A stretch of DNA of 64,000 bases from Roseiarcus sp963717215 (lineage in GTDB: Bacteria; Pseudomonadota; Alphaproteobacteria; Rhizobiales; Beijerinckiaceae): positions 124,001 through 188,000 of the forward strand of contig CAVQVS010000005.1 in assembly GCA_963717215.1 (NCBI GenBank), given 5' to 3'. The position numbers were made by a program, and so were the translations under genes. This document shows, piece by piece, positions 17,541 to 27,279 of this stretch (position 1 is its first letter; every line of letters begins with the position of its first letter). The notes under the pieces were generated by a model. It did not search any database. It had not been told where the DNA came from and saw only the letters and a program-made list of their open reading frames with translations.

Positions 17541-18287
17541 ATGCGATTGAAGGACAAGGCCGCGCTGGTGACGGGCGCGGGGCAGGGGTTCGGCTACGGC
17601 ATCGCCGAAGCCTTCGTTCGCGAAGGCGCGCGGGTGGCTTGTCTGGACGTGAAGGGTGAAGTCGCCGAGGCGGCCGCGAAGCGCCTCGGTCCCGCGGCGA
17701 TCGCCCTCAAGGCCGACGTCTCCAACCGCGCCGATGTCGAGCGGGCCGCAAAGGAGGCGATCAACTCGCTCGGGCGGATCGACATCGTCGTCAACAATGC
17801 CGGCACCACGCACCGCAACAAGCCGATCATGGAGGTCGAGGAGGCGGAGTTCGATCGCGTCTTCGCCGTCAACGTCAAATCGATCTTCTTCGCTGCGCAG
17901 GCGTTCATTCCGCATATGCGCGCTCACGGCGGCGGCGTGTTCATCAACGTGGGTTCGACCGCGGCTTTACGCCCGCGTCCCGGACTGACCGTCTACAATG
18001 CCTCGAAGGGCGCGGTGCATGTGATGACGAAGTCGCTTGCCGTCGAGCTTGCGCCCGACAAGATCCGCGTCTGCGCGCTCGCCCCCGTCGCCGGCGAGAC
18101 GCCGCTGCTCGCCATGTTCATGGGCGAGGACACGCCGGAGAAGCGCGCCGCCTTCAAGGCGACCGTGCCGCTCGGCCGGTTCTCGAAGCCGGAGGACATT
18201 GGCCTCGCCGCGCTTTATCTGGCCAGCGACGAGGCGAACTTCCTGACCGGCGTGGTGCTCGAGGTCGACGGGGGACGGTGCATCTAG
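17541..18287 (+). CDS. Short-chain dehydrogenase/reductase (SDR)
   Basis: A 248-residue NAD(P)-dependent oxidoreductase of the classical SDR family. It has the cofactor motif TGAGQGFGYGI (residues 11-21), the NNAG at about 87, catalytic Ser (VGSTAAL), and Tyr-x-x-x-Lys (YNASKG). The C-terminal PEDIGLAALYLASDEANFLTG is typical of FabG-like enzymes. The substrate cannot be deduced. It has AAGGAAAG before the ATG and follows the glutathione transferase gene closely, suggesting a shared detoxification or catabolic role. The dispersed repeat begins 19 bases after its stop. Confidence 0.92.
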   Translation: MRLKDKAALVTGAGQGFGYGIAEAFVREGARVACLDVKGEVAEAAAKRLGPAAIALKADVSNRADVERAAKEAINSLGRIDIVVNNAGTTHRNKPIMEVEEAEFDRVFAVNVKSIFFAAQAFIPHMRAHGGGVFINVGSTAALRPRPGLTVYNASKGAVHVMTKSLAVELAPDKIRVCALAPVAGETPLLAMFMGEDTPEKRAAFKATVPLGRFSKPEDIGLAALYLASDEANFLTGVVLEVDGGRCI

Positions 18288-18305
18288 CCGGCCGACCGCC
18301 CCCGG

Positions 18306-18421
18306 TTTGGATTCTCTTGGCCGGTCGTCGTTTCGACGCGAAAACCCCCGTCAACGGGGTTTGGAAAAGCTTGGATTTCCTTGGATTCTCTCGTCCGAAT
18401 CGAGACTTATCAAGGGGTTAC
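18306..18421. repeat. Dispersed 116-base repeat, copy 1
   Basis: This stretch aligns without gaps to 46730-46845 (same length; I count 94 of 116 identical positions). It includes a GC hairpin (AAAACCCCCG-TCAA-CGGGGTTT, about 18341-18363) and a conserved small hairpin TCTCG-7-base loop-CGAGA near its end. It begins just after the SDR stop and ends over the stop codon of the small HTH gene on the other strand. Coding on the repeat itself is unlikely because the differences between copies are mostly non-synonymous in the open frame. Confidence 0.8.
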
Positions 18422-18897
18422 GAAGGAATTTCGGTAAAAATATTTTTGTCCTCCTCCGCCCCTTCAGCGGGCGCCTCGCGGTCGAGGGGCTGGAGATTGT
18501 CGGCGAGGCGGTTGATCTTGGCGAGCAGGCGCTCCCGTTCCTCCGGCCCGTAAGTGTATTTCGTCACCACCGTCTGCTGATGCTTGTCGAGCCGGTCGAT
18601 CACCTTGATCAGGGGCGCGACCGCCTTGAGCTCGCCGCGCCCGATCGCCTCGCCGACGATCCGCATGGCGGGCATCAGGCGTTCGAGCTGCAGATGCGCG
18701 TGGTCGACGCCGCGGTCGATCACCCTTTTATCGAGAACCTCCGCGACGATCTGCCGGATCCGCTCGGCGCTCAGGCGCTCCTCGCCGGCGATCTCCTCAT
18801 AGGCCCAGCCTTCCCGCAGCCGCGCGAAAATCCGCTTTCTCCGCTCGGCCTTGCCCAGAACATTGAGCCGCCGGCGGGGTTCTGAGGTCTGTTCCAT
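18418..18897 (-). CDS. Small helix-turn-helix protein of unknown role
   Basis: A 159-residue basic cytoplasmic protein. Residues about 15-60 are RRKRIFARLREG followed by YEEIAGEERLSAERIRQIV, a sigma-region-4/LuxR-like helix-turn-helix; the rest is helical and charged (IDRLDKHQQ, YGPEERERLLAKI). It resembles short DNA-binding proteins scattered in alphaproteobacterial genomes, sometimes near phage or mobile DNA; I cannot name a family. ATG at 18897 is used rather than the upstream in-frame start at 18966 because the domain follows it closely, though the ribosome site is weak. Its last codons overlap the dispersed repeat. Confidence 0.65.
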   Translation of the reverse strand: MEQTSEPRRRLNVLGKAERRKRIFARLREGWAYEEIAGEERLSAERIRQIVAEVLDKRVIDRGVDHAHLQLERLMPAMRIVGEAIGRGELKAVAPLIKVIDRLDKHQQTVVTKYTYGPEERERLLAKINRLADNLQPLDREAPAEGAEEDKNIFTEIPS

Positions 18898-19176
18898 AAT
18901 GTGCTCGCTTCTCTGAGAAAGCGGAAGGGTAGCACATTGTTCCGAAAAATAGAATACAATTCCCAAGAACTTTCGGATCGAGACGGCAATTCCGCGCGGG
19001 AAGGTTCACGTATCGAGAATATCCCGCTCGCCACCCAAGACCCATCGCAGCGCTTGCCGCCGCCCGATGCTTGGCCCGAAACACACAGCGCCGGGGGGTG
19101 TGCTCGACAGTTTCCGGGGTTGCCCCCGCCATCTCTCGGAGCGCCCTGTGGGCAGCGGTGTGCTTCAATCGCCGTT

Positions 19177-19824
19177 CTAAAGCGGCGTGCTTTCTCTCGC
19201 TCGGCGATGAACGGCATAGCCCAGGCCCACGAATCCGATCAGCATCATCGCCCAGGTCGAAACTTCGGGCGCGCCCCCGGTCGCCTGAGGCGTCACCTGG
19301 CCATAGAGATAGCGAGTGTCGGACGTAATCGAATCGAAGTTTCCAGGCTGCACGGCCCCACCGCCTGGGTATGGGAAATCAAACTGAATCGACGGGCCGC
19401 CCTCAAACCCGTCGATGAGGCAGCAATCCGATTGAGTTCGGACCAGGGGGAACAACGGTTTAACGCTAAAATCTATGCTGCTCAGCGACAGAGCATTGAA
19501 AGTCACGCTCGTGACAGCGGGAAATCCGCAGCAGCTGCCGATCGTGTCGTTTGTGTTGGTCTTCTCGGTCAGATCGATCGCAGTTATGAGATCCGTGACG
19601 GTATCGATCGCGAATGTGCCCGTCACAGTGCCGACCCCAGGGCCGCCTTCTTGAGTCGTGGGATCGAAGTTCAAATTCACATCATAAACAACAGTCGACG
19701 CGGAGGCCACGATCGGACTGACCGCGAGAACCCATAGGACCGAAAGCCCGGCAATTCCCGTCCGAATCGTCCACGACCGCCCGCGTCCCGCGGATATCGC
19801 CTGAGCAGAGAATCGTCGGATCAT
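19177..19824 (-). CDS. PEP-CTERM sorting domain protein, exported
   Basis: A 215-residue precursor with an N-terminal Sec signal (MIRRFSAQ..., cleavage near VASAS) and a C-terminal tail P-E-V-S-T-W-A-M-M followed by a hydrophobic helix and basic HRRARE. This is the PEP-CTERM form seen in alphaproteobacteria with Val replacing the second Pro. The mature domain contains two Cys-Cys pairs (SCCGFP, DCCLID) that may form disulfides. The start at 19824 has GAAGGGGG upstream, which rules against the much longer open frame. It shares the tail type but not the mature sequence of the protein at 202-849, and a common exosortase elsewhere is implied. Confidence 0.82.
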   Translation of the reverse strand: MIRRFSAQAISAGRGRSWTIRTGIAGLSVLWVLAVSPIVASASTVVYDVNLNFDPTTQEGGPGVGTVTGTFAIDTVTDLITAIDLTEKTNTNDTIGSCCGFPAVTSVTFNALSLSSIDFSVKPLFPLVRTQSDCCLIDGFEGGPSIQFDFPYPGGGAVQPGNFDSITSDTRYLYGQVTPQATGGAPEVSTWAMMLIGFVGLGYAVHRRARESTPL

Positions 19825-20075
19825 TTGAAAGCCCCCTTCAAGATGCATTCCGCCCGGAGGTTGCCGCCTTTCCGATTTCGGCGTCAATTGGACCGAAGTC
19901 CCATGTGGTCTTAAGACCTTGTTAAGACCTCCCAGCTCGCCCCGGGTTCGATCCATCGCGGACATTGGCGATCTGTAATCTGGCCAACGCAAATCCGACG
20001 GGTTGGGAAGCGATTCGGACGGCGGCGCCACGGACCGGCTGCCGGCCTGGCGACCCTCGAAACTTGGAGATCCGG

Positions 20076-20351
20076 ATGAAATTGTTCAGCGCCCTCACCA
20101 TTATCGCAATCGCCGCCGCGGGTCCCGCTCTCGCGGAAGGCAAATGCGCGACCGGGCCAAAGTCGAAGTGGCAGCCGAAGTCTGTGCTTGAAACGCAGCT
20201 TCAGGCCGATGGCTACAAGGTGCGCCAGATCAAGGTCGAGGGCGGGTGCTACGAGGTCTACGCCACCGACAAGGACGGCAAGCGCGCCAATATGGCCTAC
20301 AACGCCGAGACGTTAGAAAAGCTCAGCAACGCCGAGGCCGGCGAAAACTGA
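20076..20351 (+). CDS. PepSY-domain periplasmic protein
   Basis: A 91-residue exported protein: signal peptide (MKLFSALTIIAIAAAGPALA) then one PepSY-like domain with the characteristic SVLETQLQADGYKVRQIKVEGGCYEVYATDKDG pattern. Such proteins commonly sit next to cytochrome b561 genes and two-component systems and are thought to modulate them at the membrane. That context is present here: the b561 gene starts 18 bases later and a two-component system lies convergent about 1 kb on. ATG at 20076 follows GGAG six bases upstream. Confidence 0.85.
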   Translation: MKLFSALTIIAIAAAGPALAEGKCATGPKSKWQPKSVLETQLQADGYKVRQIKVEGGCYEVYATDKDGKRANMAYNAETLEKLSNAEAGEN

Positions 20352-20369
20352 GCTTCGAGGCCGCGGGCC

Positions 20370-20901
20370 GTGATACGCGTTTGGGACCTCTTCGTCCGGG
20401 CGTTTCATTGGGCGCTGGCCGCGAGCTTCGCGGTCGCCTGGTTCAGTTCCGAACACTGGGAGGGCCTGCATAACGCCGCAGGCTACGCCGCCGGCGCGCT
20501 CGTGGCTTTGCGAGTCGTCTGGGGCTTCGTCGGCCCGCGCTATGCGCGCTTCGCCCAGTTCGTACGCTCGCCCCGCACGGTGATCGCCTATCTAAGGGCG
20601 CTCAAGGACGGTTCCGAGCGCCGGTACATCGGCCACAATCCGGCGGGCGGGGCGATGATCGTCGTCCTGCTTGTCGCGATAGCGGGGACGGCGGTCAGTG
20701 GCTGGCTCCTGACGACCGACGCCTTCTGGGGCTCCGCGGTCGTGCAGCATGTCCATTCGCTCCTCGCGCATGGCTGTGTTCGCGCTGGTGGTCGTTCACC
20801 TCGCCGGCGTGGCGCTTGCGAGCCTGCGCCACCACGAGAACCTGGCTCGCGCCATGGTCGTCGGCGTCAAGCGGGCCGCCGGGCCCGGCGATCTGGCCTG
20901 A
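20370..20901 (+). CDS. Cytochrome b561 family protein (one frameshift)
   Basis: A four-helix membrane b-type cytochrome of about 177 residues. The first frame (from GTG 20370) gives WDLFVRAFHWALA, GLHNAAGY, VLRVVWGF-like LRVVWGFVGPRYARF and a third helix to VQHVHSLLAH. Near 20770 the frame moves by one and continues as MAVFALVVVHLAGVALASLRHHENL, with the terminal HHENL typical of the family. His ligands are in FHW, HVH, VHL and HHEN. The product probably moves electrons between quinol and a periplasmic partner. It follows the PepSY gene in an apparent operon. The shift is probably a sequencing insertion because both halves are conserved. Confidence 0.82.
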
Positions 20902-20922
20902 CGATGCTTTTATGGAGGGCTC

Positions 20923-21150
20923 ATGACGGAACCACAAAAGTTCGGCGCGCCGTTCTTCTTCGCCGCCTATGAGCCGCCGACGGCGGCCGCGATCGACGAC
21001 GATATCTTTCTCACTGTGACGACCGCGGTCCCGGAATTTCCAGGAAAGGTCGAGGCGATCGATATCATTCTTACGGTCGAATACGCCAAGGCGATCATCG
21101 CCCAGCTTTCGACCGCCCTCATCGCGTCGCGCCGCAATGAGGCGTGCTGA
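20923..21150 (+). CDS. Small conserved-looking hypothetical protein
   Basis: A 75-residue soluble protein with no signal or membrane helix. The ATG has TATGGAGGG upstream, and the reading frame lies 21 bases after the cytochrome b561 stop in the same direction. The sequence (FFFAAYEPPTAAAIDDDIFLTV, then a predicted amphipathic helix AKAIIAQLSTALIASRR) suggests a small alpha/beta protein. I do not recognise a family. Its good ribosome site, spacing and codon use support it being real. Confidence 0.6.
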   Translation: MTEPQKFGAPFFFAAYEPPTAAAIDDDIFLTVTTAVPEFPGKVEAIDIILTVEYAKAIIAQLSTALIASRRNEAC

Positions 21151-21156
21151 TCGGCT

Positions 21157-22528
21157 TCACTCCTCTTCGGCCGCTGTCGCGAGCCTGATGCGAAGTCCCG
21201 GGCCATTGTCGCAAGCCCGGCAGTCGAGGCCGTGCAAGTCGGCGATCGCGGCGACGAGCGCGAGACCGAGGCCGGTTCCGGAGGAGCGCTGCGCCTCGCC
21301 GGCCCGATAAAAACGTTGAAAGATCGTCGCCATGTCCTCGGGCGCGACGCCCGGACCGTTGTCGCCGACCGATAACGCAATTCCCCGCGGCGTCCGTTCA
21401 CCGGCGACCTCGATCCGGACCCCGGCTGGCGTATGGCGCAACGCGTTGTCGATCAGGTTGGCGATCATCTGCACCAGGAGTTCCTTGTCGCCCGCGAGCG
21501 GGAGCAGGACGTCGAGGCGCGTGACGAGCGTCTTGCCTTCGTCTTCGGCGGTCGGCGCGAACGCCTCGGCGACCTCGCGCGCTATTTCTGCAAGGTCGAG
21601 CGGCCGGAACGCCGCCCGCCGCGCGCCGGCCTCGACCTGGCCGATGCGGAGCAAGGCGTTGAAGATGTCGAGCACGCCCTCGACGTCGCCGATCGAAGTC
21701 GCCGATCGCGTCGCGCCCCGCGCCGGAGGGCAAGTCGGCGCGCGCGGCCTCGAGCCGACGCAGCACGCCAGCCAAAGGTTTCCGCAAATCATGCGCAATG
21801 TCGGCGCTGACTTGCTTGTTCGCCTGCAGAAGCTTCTCAATTCGATCGAACAGCCGATTGAAGGTTCGAGCGAGCGCCGTCAGGTCGTCGTCCGTGCGAC
21901 TTAGCGGAATTCGCCGGCTCCAGTCGCCGTCCATGAGGCGGCGGGCGGTCTGCCGCATCGAATCGATACGCCCCAGGAACTGCGCGCTCAGCCACAATCC
22001 CCCGATCGTCCCCATCGCCAACGTGGCGGCGACCGCCCAGGCGAAGGCTGTCAGCACACCGGTCAGGATCGTATCCGAGCGGCGGCGCTCATCGCCGACG
22101 AGGAGGGACGATCCGTCGGCGAGCGGCGTGATGAGCGAGCGGATGACCTCCGGCTTGGACTCGGGCCGCTCTTCGCCGTCGTTCTCCTGCGCTTCGATCC
22201 ATCCGTCGGCGGCGGCGCCGGACCGCGGGAGGCGCAAGTCTCCGACGATCGGCTTGCCGTCGGAAGCGATGAAACCGTAGGCGAAGCCTGCGCCGCTCGA
22301 TCCCCGCGCGTCGATGATGGCGGCGAGCCGGTCGCGTCCGCCATCGACGAACGCGCTCTTCAGCGCGTCCGATTCCTCGGCAATTCGTTCGTCGAAATCG
22401 GTGAGGATTTCATGGCGCACGGAGAAATAGACGAATGCGCCGAGCGCCAGCGCCGAGGCCGTGAACAGCGCCAGATACAGGGCGGCCAGCCGGAAGCTGG
22501 CCGTACTAAGCAGCCGGATTTGGGACAC
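21157..22528 (-). CDS. Sensor histidine kinase (one frameshift)
   Basis: A membrane histidine kinase of about 457 residues. N-terminal helix (residues 12-32), periplasmic sensor region of about 130 residues, second helix (WAVAATLAMGTIGGLWL), HAMP segment, then the H-box SADIAHDLRKPLA. After a one-base shift near 21700, beside a duplicated ATCGGCGAC, the ATPase domain continues with N-box NLIDNALRHTP, G1 DNGPGV and G2 GTGLGLALV. It phosphorylates the regulator encoded immediately upstream; the genes overlap by 23 bases. Convergence with the PepSY/b561 genes suggests a functional link, as in QseC-like sets. The shift is probably a sequence error. Confidence 0.87.
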
Positions 22529-23189
22529 GCAACATGTATCCTGCGCCGCGCACGGTCTGGATCAGCGAGGGGCCGCCGCAGTCGACCTTGCCGCGCAGCC
22601 GGCTGATGTGCGTCTCGACGATGTTGGTCTTCGGATCGAAATGATATTCCCACACCTGTTCGAGCAGCATCTTGCGCGTGACAAGCCGGCCCTCGGCGCG
22701 CATCAGGAATTCGAGCAGGCGGAACTCGCGCGGCTGAAGATCGATCGCCGCTCCGCCGCGGCGCACGGAGCGCGCGACGAGATCCATTTCGAGATCGCCC
22801 GCCACGAGCAGGGTTTGGGAGGCGCCCAGGGTCGGACGGCGGGCGAGCGTCGTCAGGCGCGCCATCAGTTCTTCGAAGGCGAAGGGTTTGACGAGGTAGT
22901 CGTCGCCACCGGCCTCGAGTCCGTCGACCCGATCGTCGATGCCGGAGAGGTTGGTCAGGAAGAGCACCGGGGTCGAGACGCCGTTCCGGCGTATCAGCGC
23001 GACGACGCCGAGGCCGTCCAGTTTCGGCAGCATGCGATCGAGCACGATGACGTCGAAGCGGTTGGCGCTTGCGCGCTCATAACCTTCGCGACCGTCGCTC
23101 GCGACAGTCGGCTCGTGTCCACGTGCGCGAAGACCCGCGGCGATGAACCGTGCGGTTCCTTCGTCGTCCTCGACCACAAGAACTCTCAT
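22506..23189 (-). CDS. OmpR-family response regulator
   Basis: A 227-residue regulator with an N-terminal receiver domain (MRVLVVEDDEGT; phospho-acceptor Asp in VIVLDRMLPKLDG; Lys in YLVKPF) and a C-terminal winged helix (REFRLLEFLMRAEGRLVTRKMLLEQVW, then VETHISRLRGKV). It is the partner of the overlapping histidine kinase gene. Family knowledge: phosphorylation promotes binding to direct repeats upstream of targets, which cannot be identified here. Full length and typical. Confidence 0.94.
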   Translation of the reverse strand: MRVLVVEDDEGTARFIAAGLRARGHEPTVASDGREGYERASANRFDVIVLDRMLPKLDGLGVVALIRRNGVSTPVLFLTNLSGIDDRVDGLEAGGDDYLVKPFAFEELMARLTTLARRPTLGASQTLLVAGDLEMDLVARSVRRGGAAIDLQPREFRLLEFLMRAEGRLVTRKMLLEQVWEYHFDPKTNIVETHISRLRGKVDCGGPSLIQTVRGAGYMLRVPNPAA

Positions 23190-23286
23190 GGCGCCGGCTT
23201 AGCAGAATGACGAAACCAGGCAATGCGTCGCGCGGGGCGCTCTGTTGGCGAAGGGCGGCAAAGGGACGGAGATGAGCGGGGCGCGC

Positions 23287-23390
23287 TCAGGGCTTTTCGA
23301 GTTCAAGTCCGACGCGGTCGATGTCGTCGGAAGAAACACGAATGGCGCTGGAGTAGGGTTGCGACAGCTCCGGGTCGTCGCCCCAGAGAC
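23287..23390 (-). pseudogene. Deleted DUF4239 gene remnant
   Basis: Positions 23287-23370 match the last 84 bases of the intact DUF4239 gene (25974-26057) with 6 differences by my count, including its stop codon and the ending SQPYSSAIRVSS. The next bases (to about 23388) match another part of that gene some 320 bases further inside (its LWGDD region, 26381-26396), so this is a copy with an internal deletion. Upstream similarity fades. Together with the intact gene it flanks the sulfatase, marking an old duplication. Confidence 0.8.
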
Positions 23391-23524
23391 GACCCACAGG
23401 GCGAAGCACCGAATTGGTAGGATGTTTACAGGCGCTTGGAGAAACAGGCGCGCTGCGGCATAACTGAGTTTCATGATCCGGCGAAACGGGCCATCCGCGT
23501 AGCCGTCTGGGGGGAGCGAACGCC

Positions 23525-25883
23525 GTGACGGATTCAAACGACAAGCTTCCTCGCCACATCCTGCCCATTCCCGATCCGAAGCACGTCGGCCTTACGACCT
23601 ACGACGCCAAGGATCCGAACACGAAATACCCGCCCATCGTGCCGCTGCGGCCGCCGAAAGGCGCGCCGAACGTGCTCATCGTTCTTCTCGACGATGTCGG
23701 ATTCGGCGCCTCGAGCGCCTTTGGCGGACCGTGCTACACGCCCACCGCCGAACGCCTTGCGGCCAACGGCCTGAAGTACAACCGCTTCCATACGACCGCT
23801 TTGTGCTCGCCCACGCGCCAGGCGCATGCTCACCGGCCGCAACCATCATTCGGTCGGCATGGGCGCGATCACGGAGATGGCGACCTCGGCGCCCGGCAAC
23901 AACAGCATCCGGCCCAAGGAGAAAGCGCCGCTGCCGGAGATCCTGAAGCTCAACGGCTATTCGACGGCGCAGTTCGGCAAGTGCCACGAAGTGCCATTCT
24001 GGGAGGTCTCGCCCATGGGGCCCTTCAACCAGTGGCCGACCGGTTCGGGCTTCGAGCATTTCTACGGCTTCGTCGGCGGTGAGGCGAACCAGTACTTTCC
24101 CGGCCTCTACGAAGGCACATCCCCTGTGGAGCCGACGAAAACGCCTGAGCAGGGCTATACGCTGACCGAGGACCTCGCCGACCGCGCCATCACCTGGGTG
24201 CGCCAGCAAAAGGTGTTGATGCCCGACAAGCCCTTCATGATGTATTTCGCGCCGGGTGCGACGCATGCGCCCCATCATGTCCCGAAGGAATGGTCGGACA
24301 AATACAAAGGCAAGTTCGACGGCGGCTGGGACAAACTTCGCGAGGAGTCGCTCGCGCGGCAAAAGAAGCTCGGCGTCATTCCGAACGACGCGGCGCTGAC
24401 CGCACGTCACGCGGAAATTCCCTCGTGGGACGCGATGCCGGCCAATCTAAAGCCCGTTCTCGCGCGTCAGATGGAGATCTATGCCGGATTCCTGGAGCAG
24501 GTCGACCATCATGTCGGGCGCCTGGTGGATACGCTTTCCGACCTCGGAATCCTCGACGACACGCTGATCTATTACATCATTGGGGACAACGGCGCCTCCG
24601 CGGAGGGTACGATCAACGGCTGCTTCAATGAGATGGCGGTGTTGAACGGCATGCCAGGCATCGAGACGGAAGAATTCCTGCTCTCGAAGATCGGCGATTT
24701 CGGCACCCCCAAGGCCTACAATCACTATTCCGTCGGCTGGGCGCACGCGCTTTGCGCGCCTTATCAGTGGACGAAACAGGTCGCCTCGCACTGGGGCGGC
24801 ACGCGCAACGGCACGATCGTGCATTGGCCGAACGGCGTGAAGGGCAAAGGCGAGATTCGCAGCCAGTTCCACCACGTCATCGACATCGCAAAAACCATCC
24901 TCGACGTCGCGGGATTGCCGGAACCAACTTTCGTCAACGGGATCTCTCAGGCGCCGCTCGAGGGCGTGAGCATGGCGCCCACGTTCAGCGATGCGAAGGC
25001 GCCCGAGACCCACACCGTTCAGTATTTCGAGATGATGGGCAATCGCGGCATCTATCACGAGGGCTGGACGGCGGTGACGAAGCATCGAACGCCGTGGAAG
25101 GCCGATGCCCCGCCGCCGTTCGACGAAGATGTCTGGGAGCTTTATAGCCCCGACGATTGGACGCAGTCGAAGAACCTCGCCGACGAGAATCCGAAGAAAT
25201 TAGCGGAATTGCAGCGGCTGTGGCTGATCGAAGCGGTGAAGTACAACGTCGTGCCCCTCGACGATCGCGGCTTCGAGCGGATCAACCCAGACATTGCCGG
25301 GCGCCCGCAGCTCATTCGCGGCAACACGCAGCTTTTGTTTCCGGGCATGCGCGTGAGCGAAGCTTGCGTCTTGACGCTCAAGAACAAGTCGCACTCTGTC
25401 ACAAGCCAAGTCACCATTCCCGAAGGCGGGGCCAAGGGCGTGATCATCACCCAAGGCGGCGAGGCCGGAGGCTGGACGCTCTATTGCCACGAGGGCAAGC
25501 TTAAATATTGCTACAATTTCTTCGGCATCGACTATTTCTACGCCGTAGCTGACAAGCCGATTCCCGCCGGCAAGCATCAGGTGCGCATGGAATTCAAATA
25601 TGACGGCGGCGGCCTCGCCAAGGGCGGCGACGTGACGCTCTATTACGACGGCGAAGCCGTGGGCAAAGGACGCGTCGAGCGCAGCCAGCCCATGGGCTAC
25701 TCGGCCGATGAGGCCTGCGACGTCGGCTCGGACACCGGCTCGCCGGCCTCTCCCGACTATGGGCCGAGCGGGAATTCTTTCACCGGAGCCATCGAATGGG
25801 TGCAGATCGACCTGGGCGGCGACGACCACAATCACCTGATCACGCCGGAGCAACGATTCAAGATCGCAATGGCGCGGCAGTAG
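23525..25883 (+). CDS. Arylsulfatase-family hydrolase (one frameshift)
   Basis: A sulfatase of about 786 residues with no signal peptide. The N-terminal metal-binding DD is in LIVLLDDVGFG, and the formylglycine signature reads LCSPTR, where Cys would be oxidised to the catalytic formylglycine. One extra base near 23824 splits the gene right after that motif; the other frame resumes with MLTGRNHHSVGMG. Later metal ligands are in YYIIGDNGAS, and a C-terminal beta-sandwich of about 200 residues follows. The GTG start at 23525 has GGGGGAG upstream. It would hydrolyse sulfate esters to scavenge sulfur. It is flanked by an intact and a remnant DUF4239 gene. Confidence 0.87.
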
Positions 25884-25973
25884 AGGCGCATCGGGGAGCT
25901 GCCGCCGCAGGGTTCCCAAGAGCACTCGCAGGAGCGCGCGAGCGTCTTAGACGGCTGTCCGCGATTTGCGCGC

Positions 25974-26771
25974 TCAGGGCTTGTCCAGCTCCAGTCCCAC
26001 GCGGTCGATGCCGTCGGAAGAAACACGAATGGCGCTGGAGTAGGGTTGCGACAGCTCGAGGATCAGGAACATCGCGCTGGCGACGCAAAAGGATCCGAGC
26101 GCCGCGACGGCGATGGTGGCGCGGCCGGGTTTCGAGTTCAGTCCGGTGAGAAAGAATGCAATGCAGGTCCATATGGAGACGAAATAGAGGGTTGGCCAGG
26201 ACACCGCGTCGATGTTTTGCAGCGACATCAAAATACGATTTTGCCAGATGGCGGCATAGTTGTGCTTGGCGTCCGCGAGCAGCGATTTCTGCGCTTCGGT
26301 CGCGGGCTGCAGATGATCGAGGGCGACGCTCAGACTGTCCATGTTGCGAACAGACGCCGCCATGGCCGCCATTTTCATCTGGTCGTCGCCCCAGAGTTGT
26401 TTGTGGGCCCAATCCAGGTCCGCCCGCATCAAGGCCCGCGCATGGGCCGCTTCGGGGCCATATTCCCGCGTCTCCTGATTGAACTCGAGCGCATTGGCGG
26501 CCATCACCTGCAGCTCGGTCTTCTGCGTCGAAAACACCCCGAACGCGGTCCAGATCAAGAGGCCGAAGACGAGCGCCACCAGCGTGACGACGAGGCCCGT
26601 CACGCCGCCGACCATGTCCCGCGCATAGTCAAGGTGCAGGCGCTCCGCCAAATACGCGCGCAGCGCCAGACCGACGAGGGTGGAGACAAAGGCCGCGACG
26701 AAGAAGGCGAAAGAGAAACCGAGAGATGTCGTGGGCATGGCCTCGGCCTCATTGAAACGAGCTTTGTACAT
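25974..26771 (-). CDS. DUF4239 membrane protein
   Basis: A 265-residue membrane protein with an N-terminal helix (residues about 16-36), a second (VTGLVVTLVALVFGLLIW), a long soluble helical middle, and two C-terminal helices (LYFVSIWTCIAFFL, VALGSFCVASAMFLILEL). This two-plus-two layout is that of DUF4239, bestrophin-like proteins of unknown function. ATG at 26771 has CGGAGAG eight bases upstream; an ATG at 26738 is an alternative. Its 3-prime end is duplicated at 23287-23390 on the far side of the sulfatase gene. Confidence 0.8.
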   Translation of the reverse strand: MYKARFNEAEAMPTTSLGFSFAFFVAAFVSTLVGLALRAYLAERLHLDYARDMVGGVTGLVVTLVALVFGLLIWTAFGVFSTQKTELQVMAANALEFNQETREYGPEAAHARALMRADLDWAHKQLWGDDQMKMAAMAASVRNMDSLSVALDHLQPATEAQKSLLADAKHNYAAIWQNRILMSLQNIDAVSWPTLYFVSIWTCIAFFLTGLNSKPGRATIAVAALGSFCVASAMFLILELSQPYSSAIRVSSDGIDRVGLELDKP

Positions 26772-26856
26772 GCCCGCTCTCCGATGGCCTTGGCAAGCGG
26801 GTGAAAGGTGGACAAAGCCCTTTGCGACCTCGCGGCGGCCTTGCGCGCGTTTGACG

Positions 26857-27279
26857 TCAGATCGGGCGGCTCGACGCCAACCGGCCTCCCCAGACATCGG
26901 GGGCGACATTGGCGATGGTCTCGGAGAACGTCCATGAATGACCTGCCGGATCGAGGCACGTGTATTGGCGCTCGCCGTAGGGGAAGTCCTCGAGGTCCCG
27001 AACGATCCGAGCGGCGTGCTGACGGGCGCGGTGAATGTGCGCGTCGATGGCCTCGACCCGGACCATCACCGAACCGCTCCCGGGCGCAGCGTCCGGGAGA
27101 CTGCTCTGCGACACCACGATCGCGCCGCCGCCAAATTGAAGCTGTGCGCGGTGGGCGCCGATGCTCAACCGGAGCTCGAAACCGAACGCCTCCGTGAGCC
27201 ATTTCACAGCGGCTGGAACGTCCGGATACTCGAGGACCGGGATGATCGCGCAGCTCGGGATGGAAAGGTTCGCCCGCAT
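26857..27279 (-). CDS. VOC-superfamily protein (PhnB/glyoxalase-like)
   Basis: A 140-residue protein opening with PVLEYPDVPAAVKWLTEAFGFE, the hallmark first strand-helix of the PhnB-like VOC branch, and ending with the ERQYTCLDPAGHSWTF strand pair typical of glyoxalase/bleomycin-resistance proteins. Its function cannot be narrowed further; related genes are often stress or antibiotic-linked. The ATG at 27279 gives a complete fold. The ribosome site is weak. It lies upstream of DUF4239 on the same strand with an 85-base gap. Confidence 0.82.
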   Translation of the reverse strand: MRANLSIPSCAIIPVLEYPDVPAAVKWLTEAFGFELRLSIGAHRAQLQFGGGAIVVSQSSLPDAAPGSGSVMVRVEAIDAHIHRARQHAARIVRDLEDFPYGERQYTCLDPAGHSWTFSETIANVAPDVWGGRLASSRPI

